Shown: positions 1-8,570 of the stretch, piece by piece
How positions within the stretch are numbered: the stretch's first letter is position 1
Layout of the letters: each line of letters opens with the position of its first letter
Assembly: GCA_963714205.1 (NCBI GenBank)
Contig: CAVQNQ010000003.1
Location: 1-64,000, forward strand
Source of the DNA: CAVQNQ01 sp963714205
GTDB taxonomy: Bacteria; Acidobacteriota; Terriglobia; Bryobacterales; Bryobacteraceae
Length of the DNA: 64,000 nt
Direction of reading: 5' to 3'
Notes under the pieces: generated by a model
Seen by the model: only the letters and a program-made list of their open reading frames with translations
Database searches by the model: none
Told to the model about the DNA's origin: nothing
Position numbers and translations under genes: made by a program

Positions 1-2
1 TG

Positions 3-19
3 GTGGAGGCGGGGGGAGT
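3..19. repeat. Distal attachment site, partial copy of ssrA 3' end
   Basis: The 17 bp GTGGAGGCGGGGGGAGT is identical to 27175-27191, which is the 3' end of the tmRNA gene (T-arm and acceptor stem). Identity resumes after one mismatch (YGAA). Bases 1-3 read TGG, which is an encoded CCA on the tmRNA strand. Together with the integrase next to the other copy, this marks the far end of an integrated island. The site begins at the window edge, so its true left extent is not visible. Confidence 0.8.
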
Positions 20-39
20 TGAAGTATCACGTCATATTG

Positions 40-63
40 AAAACACGTAAGTTGTTGTGTTTT
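40..63. repeat. Inverted repeat holding a motif shared with the right island end
   Basis: Arms AAAACAC (40-46) and GTGTTTT (57-63) flank a 10-nt loop. The 11-mer GTAAGTTGTTG (47-57) recurs in the same orientation at 27153-27163, just inside the other end of the island. This is the expected layout for integrase arm-binding sites, but binding itself is inference. Confidence 0.4.
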
Positions 64-572
64 GAATTCCAGGGATTTCAGGTTTTCGGGGTATTCTGGG
101 GGTGCTGTCACGAAATGGCACAGTTGGCCAAGATCTAAGATACCCCGGGCCGAACTTCTGGCCCTGTCGTGCCACTGTGCTGGTTCAGCGTGAAATGGAA
201 AGCGGGCGCGTTCCGTTAGCGAGTATAGCGCTATTTTCGAGGGCTACCTTGCACAGCCAACGCTGGGGGCGACGGGCGGAACGGGCAGTTGCCGAGATTG
301 CAACTGGTTTCTAAAACGGGATCAGGTTCGGTGGTCCCATTCACCACGGGGGCGCTGGGCACCGGCAGTTGAGGAAATCCAACTGGCTACGAACCGGAAT
401 CTCCGTATCCACGCCTGATCCGGTATTGAAACTGGGCGTACCAGGTATCAGGTCGGTTGAGCAGGTCCTTCGGGCCGCGTCTGGCGGACTGCGCCCGGTT
501 TCAACTTCCTGATCTACCGTAATCCAACTACAGACCACATTGAGCTGCCTTTCCTCTCCCGCACACCGCCGT
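64..572. other. Non-coding stretch with two related inverted repeats
   Basis: No convincing gene is seen. Two inverted repeats with the same arms, CAGTTG and CAACTG, occur at 286-306 (9-nt loop) and 366-385 (8-nt loop), 80 bp apart near the distal att site. They could be protein-binding sites for a recombinase or regulator. No function can be assigned. Confidence 0.3.
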
Positions 573-1193
573 TTATCTCGCCTCGGCAACCACCGTTGGG
601 GCGGTTGCGCCGGTCCACAGCGCCACGGCCGTCCGAAGCCGTCTGGCATCCTCTGCGGAAAAGCGAAACCGCCCCGCCGAGGCGTCCTGCAAATCGTGCC
701 GGTCGAAATGTGCCTTCATGATTCCGGACGCACTGTGGTCCATGCCCATCAGGTGCCCGATCTCGTGCGCCATCACATACGCCAGCACCACCGCGACCGA
801 TTGCTCGGCATTGTCGGCAAATGTCGAAACCCGACGGTAAGAGACCTCGGTCAGGACACACCCCTCCGCCGCGGGACACTTCGTTGCGGTGCCGAGGCCT
901 TCGCTCGAGAGAAGCCCGCCTTCGACCGCCATCGGCAGGATATTCACTTGCACATGAGCGCCCACCCCAGGCAGGATGCAATTCGGGCTCGGATTCGAAA
1001 CCCGGCACACCGTCCACGTGGTTTGCACTCCCGCGTCCTTGAGGGCCCGGCGTGCTTCTTCTGCCGCAGAAGCCAGGACCGCCCGTGACGCCCCCGCATA
1101 GTCGAGGACGACTACCGGAAGTTCGTTCGTGCCTGCGTAACAGGCTGTGCCTGCCGCCATCCAAACCGTTGCCGCTATTTTCCAGGTCTTCAT
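573..1193 (-). CDS. Secreted matrixin-like zinc metalloprotease
   Basis: The 206-aa protein has a short basic N-terminus and hydrophobic stretch ending around ACYA (residues 1-20), consistent with a Sec signal peptide. Residues 143-153 read HEIGHLMGMDH, the metzincin zinc site HExxHxxGxxH with three His ligands and a catalytic Glu. Met159 follows in SGIM, a plausible Met-turn. Four cysteines (63, 72, 106, 112) could form disulfides outside the cytoplasm. It is likely an exported peptidase of unknown substrate. It diverges from the downstream sigma-factor gene, with about 135 bp between them that would hold both promoters. Confidence 0.75.
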   Translation of the reverse strand: MKTWKIAATVWMAAGTACYAGTNELPVVVLDYAGASRAVLASAAEEARRALKDAGVQTTWTVCRVSNPSPNCILPGVGAHVQVNILPMAVEGGLLSSEGLGTATKCPAAEGCVLTEVSYRRVSTFADNAEQSVAVVLAYVMAHEIGHLMGMDHSASGIMKAHFDRHDLQDASAGRFRFSAEDARRLRTAVALWTGATAPTVVAEAR

Positions 1194-1327
1194 TTCGCTG
1201 CTCCCCGGCCGGAACGCGCAAAGGGCGGAAAATCGGGGCAGCGAATCGGCAAATCAGGGCTTGAACGGATGGCAAATCGGGCAATCCGAGCTTAAACTGA
1301 TGAAGGGCTCGAGGAGGCGCTGGTTGT

Positions 1328-1903
1328 ATGGCGGAGGCCCGCGGGGAAGTCACCCTACTTCTGGGCCAACTGAGACTTGGCCGCAAAGAGGCCCTCGCCA
1401 AGCTTGCGCCCCTGGTTTACAAAGAATTGCGCCGCGTGGCGGGCCGGCAAATGCGGGACGAGCGGCCCGGCCACACCCTTCAGCCCACGGCCCTGGTGCA
1501 TGAGGCCTATCTGCGCCTCGTGGATCAGGACCACGCCGACTGGCAGAACCGGGCGCAATTCATCGGCGTGGCCGGCCAGCTGATGCGCCGGTTGCTGGTA
1601 GATCACGCGCGCCGCCGTTACGCCGCCAAACGCGGGGTTCCGGTCACGCTGGATGAAGCCATCTTCAATCGTGGCGGCGGCGCCGACCACACCGAAGAAG
1701 TCCTGGCGGTAGACGAGGTGCTAGGTCGGCTCCAGGAACTGGACCCACGACAGGCGCGCATCGTCGAGCTGCGATACTTCGGCGGTCTTTCGGTGGAGGA
1801 GATAGCCGAAGTGATGGGGATTTCCCCCCGCACCGTGAAGAGCGACTGGGCCATGGCCAAGGGCTGGCTTCGGTCACAACTCGGCGCCACGAGGACGCCA
1901 TGA
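1328..1903 (+). CDS. ECF-family RNA polymerase sigma factor
   Basis: A 191-aa protein with the two-domain layout of ECF sigma factors. Sigma-2 spans about residues 5-100 (LAPLVYKELRRVAGRQM; PTALVHEAYLRLV). Sigma-4 spans about residues 125-185 (LDPRQARIVELRYFGGLSVEEIAEVMGIS, then a helix-turn-helix in RTVKSDWAMAKGWL). The LQPTALVHEAYLRL signature matches the acidobacterial/planctomycete ECF group paired with Hanks-type kinases. The TGA stop overlaps the ATG of the kinase gene (ATGA, 1900-1903). This indicates translational coupling and suggests that the kinase controls the sigma factor, as there is no separate anti-sigma gene. Confidence 0.88.
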   Translation: MAEARGEVTLLLGQLRLGRKEALAKLAPLVYKELRRVAGRQMRDERPGHTLQPTALVHEAYLRLVDQDHADWQNRAQFIGVAGQLMRRLLVDHARRRYAAKRGVPVTLDEAIFNRGGGADHTEEVLAVDEVLGRLQELDPRQARIVELRYFGGLSVEEIAEVMGISPRTVKSDWAMAKGWLRSQLGATRTP

Positions 1904-4872
1904 CTCCCGAACGCTGGGCGCAGATCCGCGAGATTTTCCATGCGGCGCTGGAACGGCCGGCTTCCGTCCGCGAGGTGTTTCTGGCAGAAGCCTGCGGCGC
2001 AGATCAGGTCTTGCGCCAGGAAGTCCAAACCCTCCTGGCCGACCAGGATTCGCCGAGCCTGGAGAGTCCGGTCGGAGAACTGCTCGGCCACCTATCGGCC
2101 GAACTGATGCCCGGCCACATGCTGGCACAATATCGCGTCGAGGCTAAGCTGGGGGAAGGCGGCATGGGGGCGGTATATCGGGCCTATGACACGAAGCTCC
2201 ACCGCCAGGTGGCGCTGAAGGTGCTTCCGCCGGAGCGCTTGAGCGACCCGGAGAGCAGGCAGCGGCTACTGCGCGAGGCGCGGGCGGCCTCGGCGCTGAA
2301 CCACCCCAACATCGTGACTGTGCATGAGATCGGTTCGGACGGCCTGGATTTCATCGTTATGGAATTGGTGGAGGGTCGGCCGCTGGCTCAGGCGATCCAG
2401 GGGAAGGGGCTGTCGCTGGAGCGCGCGCTCGACTACGCCATCTCGATTGCCGAGGCCCTGGCGATGGCGCACGCGGCGGGGCTGGTTCATCGTGATGTGA
2501 AGCCGGGCAACATCATGGTGACACCCGACGGCCGCATCAAGCTGATGGACTTCGGGCTGGCGCGGCGAGTTCGCCTGGCGGAGTCGGAAACCGCCAGCCT
2601 CACCGTGGAGGGCGGCATCGCCGGCACTCCCTTCTACATGTCCCCGGAGCAGGCCCGTGGGCTGAAGGTGGATGCGCGCAGCGACATTTTCAGCCTGGGA
2701 GTGGTGCTCTATGAAATGATCGCCGGCCGGCGTCCCTTTGAAGGCGATACGCCCAGCCAGGCCATGCTGGGCATTCTGGAGAAGCCCCCGACTCCGCTGG
2801 CCCGCTACGTTCCGGAGATTCCGGAGGAATTGCAGCGCATCGTGGGCAAGGCGCTGGAAAAAGACCCGGAGGAGCGCTACCAGGTAGTCAAAGACCTGGA
2901 ACTGGATCTCAAGCGCCTGAAGCAGAAGCTGGATCAACCCCCACCGAGCAAGGCTGGAACCATCAAGCGTCATTGGAAGGCCGTGGGGGGTCTGTCCCTG
3001 CTGGCTGTGGCTGGGGTTGCGGCGCTGGTCATTTTCCTTCTGCGTCCGCCGCCGTTGACCGACAGAGATACCATCCTTCTGGCGGATTTCGTCAACACCA
3101 CCGGCGATGCGGTCTTTGACGACGCGCTCAAACAGGGCCTCGCGGCGCAACTCGAACAATCGCCGTTTCTGAGCCTGCTCGACGACGGACACATCCGCGA
3201 AGCGCTGGGATATATGAAGCGGCCGCCGGGCGAGCGGATCACCGACGAAATCGGGCGCGAGATCTGCCAGCGGGAGGGGGTCAAGGCGCTGATCGAGGAA
3301 TCGATTGCGCCCCTGGGCAGCCATTTCGTGGTGACCTTGCAGGCGGTGAACGCGGCGACGAGCGAGTCGATCGCCCGCGTGCAAGTGGAGGCCGAAAGCA
3401 AGGAGCGGGTGCTGCACGCGCTGAGCGGGGCCGCCACCCAACTGCGGCGCAAGCTGGGGGAATCGCTGGCCTCGATCGCAAAATATGAAACGCCGCTGGA
3501 GGCCACCACTTCGTCGCTGGAAGCGCTCAAGGCCTACTCTCTCGCCCAAAACAAGATCAAGGCGGGAGACCAGCGGGAAGGCATCCGGTACGCCCAACGC
3601 GCCGTTGAACTGGACCCTAACTTCGCGATGGGGTACCGCGCGCTCGCTGTTGCCCACGGCAATATCGGAGAGCGCAAGCCGTACGAGGAGTTCGCGCGCA
3701 GAGCATTCGAGCTTCGCGGTCGAACCAGCGAACCGGAGAGGCTGCTCATCGAGGAATTCTACCTTGGGGCCACCGGAGAAATCGATCGGTGGATCGAGGC
3801 CTTGGAGGCCATGACCCGGACGTATCCGCGGTCCACCATACCGTGGACCCACCTTGCCGTAGCGTACGTTAGGATTGGGCAATACGAGAAAGCCGTCGCC
3901 GCGGAACGCGAAAGCCTTCGGGTGGGAGAGAGCGGTATTGGCTACGGAAATCTTGCGGGCTTTTTAATTGCGCTGAACCGGTTCGCGGAGGCGAAGGAGG
4001 TCTGCATTCAGGCAGCCGCACGGAGAATGGATCTCTTATGTCACGTTCCTATTTACGTGATTGCCTTGATGAACGGAGACACCGTCGAAATGAAGCGTCA
4101 GCTCGAATGGGCGAGCGCCCAGCCAGACCCCTCAGTTGCCTTAGATTGGCAATTGGGCACGGCCTCGTTCCAAGGCCAGTTGCGGCGGGAGAAAGAACTC
4201 GTCCAGCGCTTTACGATGGCCGTCCGCAATTCCAAGGATAGGGCCGCGGGTGCGGTCGTCGGAGGGACGGACGGCCACGGCTTCGCGTGGGACGAAGCCC
4301 TCGTGGGCCAATGCCGGCAGGCTGAAGATGATGCCCGCAGAGGGCTGGGGGTGTCGACCAACAAGGCGACGCTCATGGCCGCCGTCTCCGTTTCGGCCCT
4401 TTGCGGCGACTCCGGTTGGACGCCGGCGCTCGCCGAGAAGTTGGTGACGCTTCACCCCAAAGACGCCAGGCTGAGTCACTCCTACCTTCCCATTCTTCGC
4501 GCCCTACTGGACATCCGCCGCCACCACGCCCCTGCCGCCATCCAGGAGCTGCGTGCGGACATTCCCTACGGTGAACCCTATGGCCTTTTTCTGAGATATT
4601 GTCGCGGGGAAGTGTACCTGGGGCAACGCATGAGCGCCGAAGCGCAAGCGGACTTTCAGTTTATTGTGGACCATCGGGGCTGGGACCTATTGGATAACGC
4701 TTATCCACTGGCCCATCTCGGGCTGGCCCGCGCCGCGGCGCTCAGCGGAGATCCGGCCAAGAGCCGCAAGCATTACCAGGACTTCTTTGCGTTGTGGAAG
4801 GATGCCGATCCGGACCTGCCCATCCTGCTCGAAGCCCGGCGCGAGTACGCGAAACTGCGCGCGCAAAACTGA
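1900..4872 (+). CDS. Membrane Ser/Thr protein kinase with C-terminal TPR domain
   Basis: A 990-aa protein. Residues 1-75 form the short helical region typical of ECF-coupled kinases. The Hanks kinase domain spans about 79-345, with glycine loop GEGGMG (85-90), catalytic Lys107, HRD at 197-199, DFG at 217-219 and APE-like SPE at 248-250, so all key residues are present. A single membrane segment lies at about 363-381. The C-terminal 600 residues start with a TolB-like section (ADFVNTTGDAVFDDAL) and continue as TPR-type helical repeats with AFMEAxAxY-like periodicity. The topology suggests a cytoplasmic kinase with an external or periplasmic TPR sensor. It is translationally coupled to the upstream ECF sigma factor. 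Confidence 0.88.
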   Translation: MTPERWAQIREIFHAALERPASVREVFLAEACGADQVLRQEVQTLLADQDSPSLESPVGELLGHLSAELMPGHMLAQYRVEAKLGEGGMGAVYRAYDTKLHRQVALKVLPPERLSDPESRQRLLREARAASALNHPNIVTVHEIGSDGLDFIVMELVEGRPLAQAIQGKGLSLERALDYAISIAEALAMAHAAGLVHRDVKPGNIMVTPDGRIKLMDFGLARRVRLAESETASLTVEGGIAGTPFYMSPEQARGLKVDARSDIFSLGVVLYEMIAGRRPFEGDTPSQAMLGILEKPPTPLARYVPEIPEELQRIVGKALEKDPEERYQVVKDLELDLKRLKQKLDQPPPSKAGTIKRHWKAVGGLSLLAVAGVAALVIFLLRPPPLTDRDTILLADFVNTTGDAVFDDALKQGLAAQLEQSPFLSLLDDGHIREALGYMKRPPGERITDEIGREICQREGVKALIEESIAPLGSHFVVTLQAVNAATSESIARVQVEAESKERVLHALSGAATQLRRKLGESLASIAKYETPLEATTSSLEALKAYSLAQNKIKAGDQREGIRYAQRAVELDPNFAMGYRALAVAHGNIGERKPYEEFARRAFELRGRTSEPERLLIEEFYLGATGEIDRWIEALEAMTRTYPRSTIPWTHLAVAYVRIGQYEKAVAAERESLRVGESGIGYGNLAGFLIALNRFAEAKEVCIQAAARRMDLLCHVPIYVIALMNGDTVEMKRQLEWASAQPDPSVALDWQLGTASFQGQLRREKELVQRFTMAVRNSKDRAAGAVVGGTDGHGFAWDEALVGQCRQAEDDARRGLGVSTNKATLMAAVSVSALCGDSGWTPALAEKLVTLHPKDARLSHSYLPILRALLDIRRHHAPAAIQELRADIPYGEPYGLFLRYCRGEVYLGQRMSAEAQADFQFIVDHRGWDLLDNAYPLAHLGLARAAALSGDPAKSRKHYQDFFALWKDADPDLPILLEARREYAKLRAQN

Positions 4873-4973
4873 CAGCCCAGCATTCTGGGCGCATGGGCAG
4901 ACGTGAAGTTGAGCCTCCGCTGCACGGGGCGAATCATCAGCAGAAGGGAGCGCAAGATGGCGCGATCTGTTCG

Positions 4974-5439
4974 TCAAGCGGCTTCCTGGCGACGAATCTG
5001 CCGTTGTTTCTGGGCCGCCTCCAACTTCAGGTCGCGCTCCGCGTGGATCTCCTGCTGCCGCCCCGCCAACATGTCCTTCGGCGTGATATAGCCCGTGGCG
5101 CTGTTCAGGCGGACGTTGTTGTACTGGTCCACGTATCCGCTTACCAGACGCCGTGCATCGTCGAGCGACAACGGCGTTCCTGGCCGGATGCACTCCCCTT
5201 TGAGCGATTGGTGCCAGCGCTCGATCTTCCCACTCGATTGCGGGTAAAACGGCGAGGTTCGGACGTCATTCCCGAGATCCGTATGAACTCCTTGAAGTCC
5301 TTGGCGATGAACTGCGGACCATTGTCCGAGATGATCCGGGGCCGCAAGCCGAGTTCATCGCAGAGCTTCGGGATCGGCTCATTCTCCGGCAGATGCCTCC
5401 TCAGGATTCCGGCGTGTAGTGCTTCCGTTGCTTCTTCAT
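4974..5439 (-). pseudogene. Internally deleted IS3-type transposase remnant
   Basis: On the minus strand an ATG preceded by AAAGGAG begins MKKQRKHYTPE, a typical IS3 OrfA start. The frame is then lost and resumes as ILRRHLPENEPIPKLCDELGLRP, the OrfA helix-turn-helix. This runs directly into RIISDNGPQFIAKDFKEF, which is OrfB and contains a DDE aspartate. After another frameshift comes LSLDDARRLVSGYVDQYNNVRLNSATGYITPKDMLAG, the OrfB C-terminus, which ends near 4974. The end of OrfA and about the first half of OrfB are missing, so the element cannot transpose by itself. Terminal inverted repeats could not be located with certainty. Confidence 0.75.
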
Positions 5440-5503
5440 GCGTTCTCTCCTTTGCCTCACTGGGAAAACGCCTTCTCCATTTCCATCTGAACGGGAACAC
5501 CAC

Positions 5504-5745
5504 CGGTCAACCCACACTGGGAATATGCCCCGGTTTTTCGCGTAGCTTGATTCGTCGATTCATCCTATAGAACAGTTTGCCAGATAACGCTGTAAGTTAT
5601 TAACAATACGCCTGTTACTCATTAACTCCCTGTCAAGAACTGTTTCTTATTGGCTTTTGTTAAACATAGAGCGGATTCGCTCTCCAGGTCGCTCTTTGTG
5701 CCTTAAGATGCGCGAAGAGGCGTTTAACTCGGTCAAGCGCCCCAG
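5504..5745. other. AT-rich intergenic region
   Basis: This stretch, especially 5560-5670, is clearly richer in A/T than its surroundings (for example GTTATTAACAATACG and TTGTTAAACATAGAG). It lies between the IS remnant and the small regulatory genes. It plausibly holds the promoter for the helix-turn-helix/replication module, but no single promoter stands out. Confidence 0.3.
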
Positions 5746-5814
5746 ATGACCTCACCTTCGGGGGAACTCCCTCGGCGACAAACACAGAGGCGAGGTCCGC
5801 CTGCCCAACTGACT

Positions 5815-6174
5815 ATGCCAAGACCCAGCGCTATTGCAGCTAAATTTCACGCCGGAACGCCAGTGTTCCGCCTTTGCGATGGCAAATTCCTGGCTCGTGT
5901 GAGACGGGACGAAGCCGCGCGTTTGAGTGTGCTTGAGCCAACGAGCCTGCTGTTGATGAAAAGGCCGGGGCACTCCGCTCGACCGGAAATCCACTTGGCC
6001 AAACCTGAGCTTCTCGCAGCCATTCGGCCATCGCTTTTGAGGCTGGGTGGTGAGATCTACTGTGAAAGGCTAGCCGGGCACGATTGGGTAGATGTCCACG
6101 GGAACCGTTTTCAGACGGAAGGCGGGCGGCGCTGCTTCGCTTTCCGAAGAACTGCCGAGCTGAAGGTTGCCTAA
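5815..6174 (+). CDS. Small hypothetical protein
   Basis: An open frame of 119 aa from the ATG at 5815 (MPRPSAIAAKFHAGTPVFRL); a longer in-frame start exists at 5746. No family is recognised. The protein is basic, without membrane segments or a signal peptide. It sits 24 bp upstream of an excisionase-like gene and in the same direction, so it may be the first gene of the island's regulatory/replication operon. Coding status is uncertain. Confidence 0.4.
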   Translation: MPRPSAIAAKFHAGTPVFRLCDGKFLARVRRDEAARLSVLEPTSLLLMKRPGHSARPEIHLAKPELLAAIRPSLLRLGGEIYCERLAGHDWVDVHGNRFQTEGGRRCFAFRRTAELKVA

Positions 6175-6198
6175 CCCAGCAGCTTTGGAGATCATGCA

Positions 6199-6414
6199 AT
6201 GAATGCGCTTTCTATCAGAGAGGTTGCCAAGCGGTTGAACCTACGACCTAGAACGGTCCGACAGTACATGAAGGCCGGAATTCTCTCGGCAAGAAAGGTG
6301 CGCCGTCGGTGGTTCTGCACGGAAACGGCTGTCGAAGAATTTCTCAAACCTGGGATTGCAGGTAACCCAAGCAACGCTGACCGCGCTGTTCAAGGGGGCC
6401 AGCCAAGTATATGA
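6199..6414 (+). CDS. Excisionase/MerR-type small DNA-binding protein
   Basis: A 71-aa protein that is almost entirely one winged helix-turn-helix: LSIREVAKRLNLRPRTVRQYMKAG, then KVRRRWFCTETAVEEFL. This is the layout of HTH_17/excisionase-like proteins found beside integrases. The TGA stop overlaps the ATG of the next gene (6411-6414). On an integrase-bearing island it could act as recombination directionality factor or as local repressor; the sequence alone does not decide. Confidence 0.7.
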   Translation: MNALSIREVAKRLNLRPRTVRQYMKAGILSARKVRRRWFCTETAVEEFLKPGIAGNPSNADRAVQGGQPSI

Positions 6415-6647
6415 TTCCATTTCCCTCATCGGTTAACCATTCGATCGCAGAACGATGCTTCACGATCAGCGAAGTAGCCAGCCAACTGCGGATGAGCTTC
6501 GAACGCACGCGGCAACTGGTGAAGGACGAACCGGGCGTGCTCCGCTTTGGCCATCCTTCAGGTGGCAAGAGAACGCGGACCATGTACCGCATACCGGCGA
6601 GCGTTGTACAGCGGATATTGCGCCGATGCGCGAACCCGGCAGCGTAG
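6411..6647 (+). CDS. Second small helix-turn-helix protein
   Basis: A 78-aa protein with a central helix-turn-helix, CFTISEVASQLRMSFERTRQLVKDEPGVLRF, followed by RTMYRIPASVVQRILRR. This resembles excisionase-type DNA-binding proteins that read a motif through a wing and a C-terminal helix. Its start overlaps the stop of the previous helix-turn-helix gene, so the two are likely co-translated. Having two such proteins in tandem suggests that one regulates expression and the other excision of the island. Confidence 0.6.
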   Translation: MIPFPSSVNHSIAERCFTISEVASQLRMSFERTRQLVKDEPGVLRFGHPSGGKRTRTMYRIPASVVQRILRRCANPAA

Positions 6648-6846
6648 ACGTGCAAGCCAAGAACATCCGAAGGTGGTCTCACGTGCTAAATCGAATCATT
6701 TCCGGCGGGATCTCGACGATATTCAAGGTCAAGGCCACGATCTGCATTCCACGGTGGCTCTGCTGGACGCCAGCGAAATGCGATCGGGCTGACCTTGGCC
6801 GTCTCACCAACGACACCACGCGAATTGCAGCATCAAGGGTAACCAA

Positions 6847-7686
6847 ATGATGAGCTGGTGGCGAGCGTACCACGGCATACCGTTCGACTCCAAATTGGCT
6901 GTGATCGCCAAGCGATGTGAAGCGCGACGGGGGGACGTGGCGGCTGTCTGGCTGGCAGTTCTGGATTTCGCCTCACAGCACGAAGATCGTGGCTCCGTCG
7001 CCGGCATGGATCCTGAGGAAATAGCGGTTTCCTTTGACTACGAAGTCCCGTACGTCGACCAGATCATCTCGGCGTTCGGGGAAAAGGGCATGATTGAGAA
7101 TGGCCGTGTCGCGGCCTGGGAGCGTCGCCAAGTGAACCGTGAACGCGACGATGACTCCACGCCGCGCGTCAGGGCTCATCGGGAGCGGCAACGGGAGCGC
7201 GCCAAGATGATTGAAACACCGCTATCACGCAATGAAACGCCTGTAACGCCAAGTAACGCCCCAGATCAGACTAGACCAGAACAGAGTGGATCAGATGACA
7301 ATTCCCTAGCTGGGCTCGCGAACGAGCTTGAAAGCATAGCCAGAGCTCGGCTGCCATGCCTCCATGAGAAAAGGCCAAACCCGCAGACATGCCGTAACTT
7401 CATGACCGCAGCACGACTCGCGAACGCATCAGTAGGGCCCAGCGACGTTATCCGGATGGTCTTCGCTATGATTCGGCACCAGGACGATGTCGCCCGTGGC
7501 GGCAAAGGCCTCTGGTGGGAGTCCTGGGGTGGCGTCTACGCGAGCTTCAAGGAGTTCGTTGCACAAGCACGCTCGACCGCGCGGCCGGAAACTCCGGGGC
7601 CGTCTGACATGAGGCGGGACGGCGGTTTGTCTCGCCCTAGCTTGTGCTTGGGGGAGTTCGGCGGTGTCGGGGATGCGGCGGCCTAA
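6847..7686 (+). CDS. Phage/ICE replisome-organiser-like protein
   Basis: A 279-aa protein. The N-terminal 95 residues (WWRAYHGIPFDSKLAVIAKRC, VAAVWLAVLDFASQHEDRGSV, IISAFGEKGMIENGRVAAWERRQ) match the winged-helix start domain common in phage replication-initiation and DnaD-like proteins. A charged, low-complexity linker (about 100-165) follows, then a helical C-terminal domain (about 170-245). It lies about 200 bp after the two helix-turn-helix genes. The suggested role is origin recognition or helicase loading for the excised element. The family assignment rests on pattern recognition only. Confidence 0.5.
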   Translation: MMSWWRAYHGIPFDSKLAVIAKRCEARRGDVAAVWLAVLDFASQHEDRGSVAGMDPEEIAVSFDYEVPYVDQIISAFGEKGMIENGRVAAWERRQVNRERDDDSTPRVRAHRERQRERAKMIETPLSRNETPVTPSNAPDQTRPEQSGSDDNSLAGLANELESIARARLPCLHEKRPNPQTCRNFMTAARLANASVGPSDVIRMVFAMIRHQDDVARGGKGLWWESWGGVYASFKEFVAQARSTARPETPGPSDMRRDGGLSRPSLCLGEFGGVGDAAA

Positions 7687-7999
7687 TAGTCGTACCCGTT
7701 TGCAGATCAAGTCGTTGTTTCAACTGGTGATAAAGAGCCGAAGCGGCGTAGCTCGGTATTTCGCATTTCCGGTACTGCGGAATAAGATCTGGAATCGCGT
7801 TTGCTGCTTAATGCAAATCGTGGCGCTGCTCTTTCGGTTTGGGAGTCAATTGCATCCCAGAATGGGGCGTATCGGCGTTTCGGCGAACGTGGTTGGCCTG
7901 ATTCTGCCTGTCGAAGGGTTTGGGTTGGCGAGTGCATGGAATCGTGCGGCGGGGCGTTTGCGACAGGAGGGCCTATTCGAAAAGGTCAGCCTGTCGGCC
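7687..7999. other. Non-coding gap
   Basis: No supported gene was seen on either strand. Open frames here are short and lack a plausible start signal or family resemblance. The gap separates the replication-type module from the convergent DUF488 gene. Confidence 0.3.
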
Positions 8000-8419
8000 T
8001 TACATCGGCTCCACATCCTCGACGACCTCTCCGGTGGGCAAAACCTGGCGGACGTGGCTGCCAAGCTGCCGCACCAGTGGCGCCAGCAGGTGGTGTCGAT
8101 GGCATTTCCGGAAGTCGCCTTCGCTGCACATAAAGCACGCTCCATCTTGGGAGCGAAGGATGGTTTCGAGAGCCTGTAGAATCTCGGAGCGGGGCCTCGG
8201 CTCCAAACCGCCCAGAGTCGGCTCCCATTGGTATTCGATGCCGACTTGTTGAAGGGCGCCTTCGATGCGGGCTCGGTTGAATTGCGGAACGCGAAATGAT
8301 GCCGGCTTTGTCCGGACATCGATCACAGACCGGATGGAATGGCGCTGCAACAGGGCAATGAACGCGCTCAAATCGTGGTTGGAGTGGCCGATCATGTAGA
8401 TTATCCGCGAATTAGGCAT
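8000..8419 (-). CDS. DUF488 family protein
   Basis: A 139-aa protein with DUF488 hallmarks: an N-terminal IYMIGHSNHDLSAFIALLQRHSIRSVIDVRTKPAS, an R(V)PQFN segment, then WEPTLGGL and a late CSEGDFRKCHRHHLLA cysteine/histidine block. The family is widespread and often found in accessory regions; its biochemical role is not established. The complete domain is present. It is a lone minus-strand gene between the replication module and the serine recombinase. Confidence 0.85.
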   Translation of the reverse strand: MPNSRIIYMIGHSNHDLSAFIALLQRHSIRSVIDVRTKPASFRVPQFNRARIEGALQQVGIEYQWEPTLGGLEPRPRSEILQALETILRSQDGACFMCSEGDFRKCHRHHLLAPLVRQLGSHVRQVLPTGEVVEDVEPM

Positions 8420-8570
8420 AGTTCGGAATCCTGGAGAATGAGAGTTGCGATGGCTGTTATGCTTCCTGGAATCATCAGATTGCAGACAGAAGTTAAAGCA
8501 CCAAGCCAGGAGGTTTTTCTACACTTAAAAAAGCCGCTCGGCTCCCACTCGTGGCCCAGCACAAAAAGCG

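Noticed and set aside
102..314. A 70-aa plus-strand frame near the distal att site
   Set aside because: No ribosome-binding site, no family resemblance and atypical composition; the region is treated as non-coding.
514..1401. A long minus-strand frame (295 aa) over the metalloprotease
   Set aside because: Arg/Gly/Pro-rich shadow of the metalloprotease gene, which has a signal peptide and a zinc motif in the correct frame.
4974..5171. A short gene of unknown function
   Set aside because: It is the C-terminal piece of the IS3-type OrfB (YVDQYNNVRLNSATGYITPKDML), so it is included in the transposase remnant.
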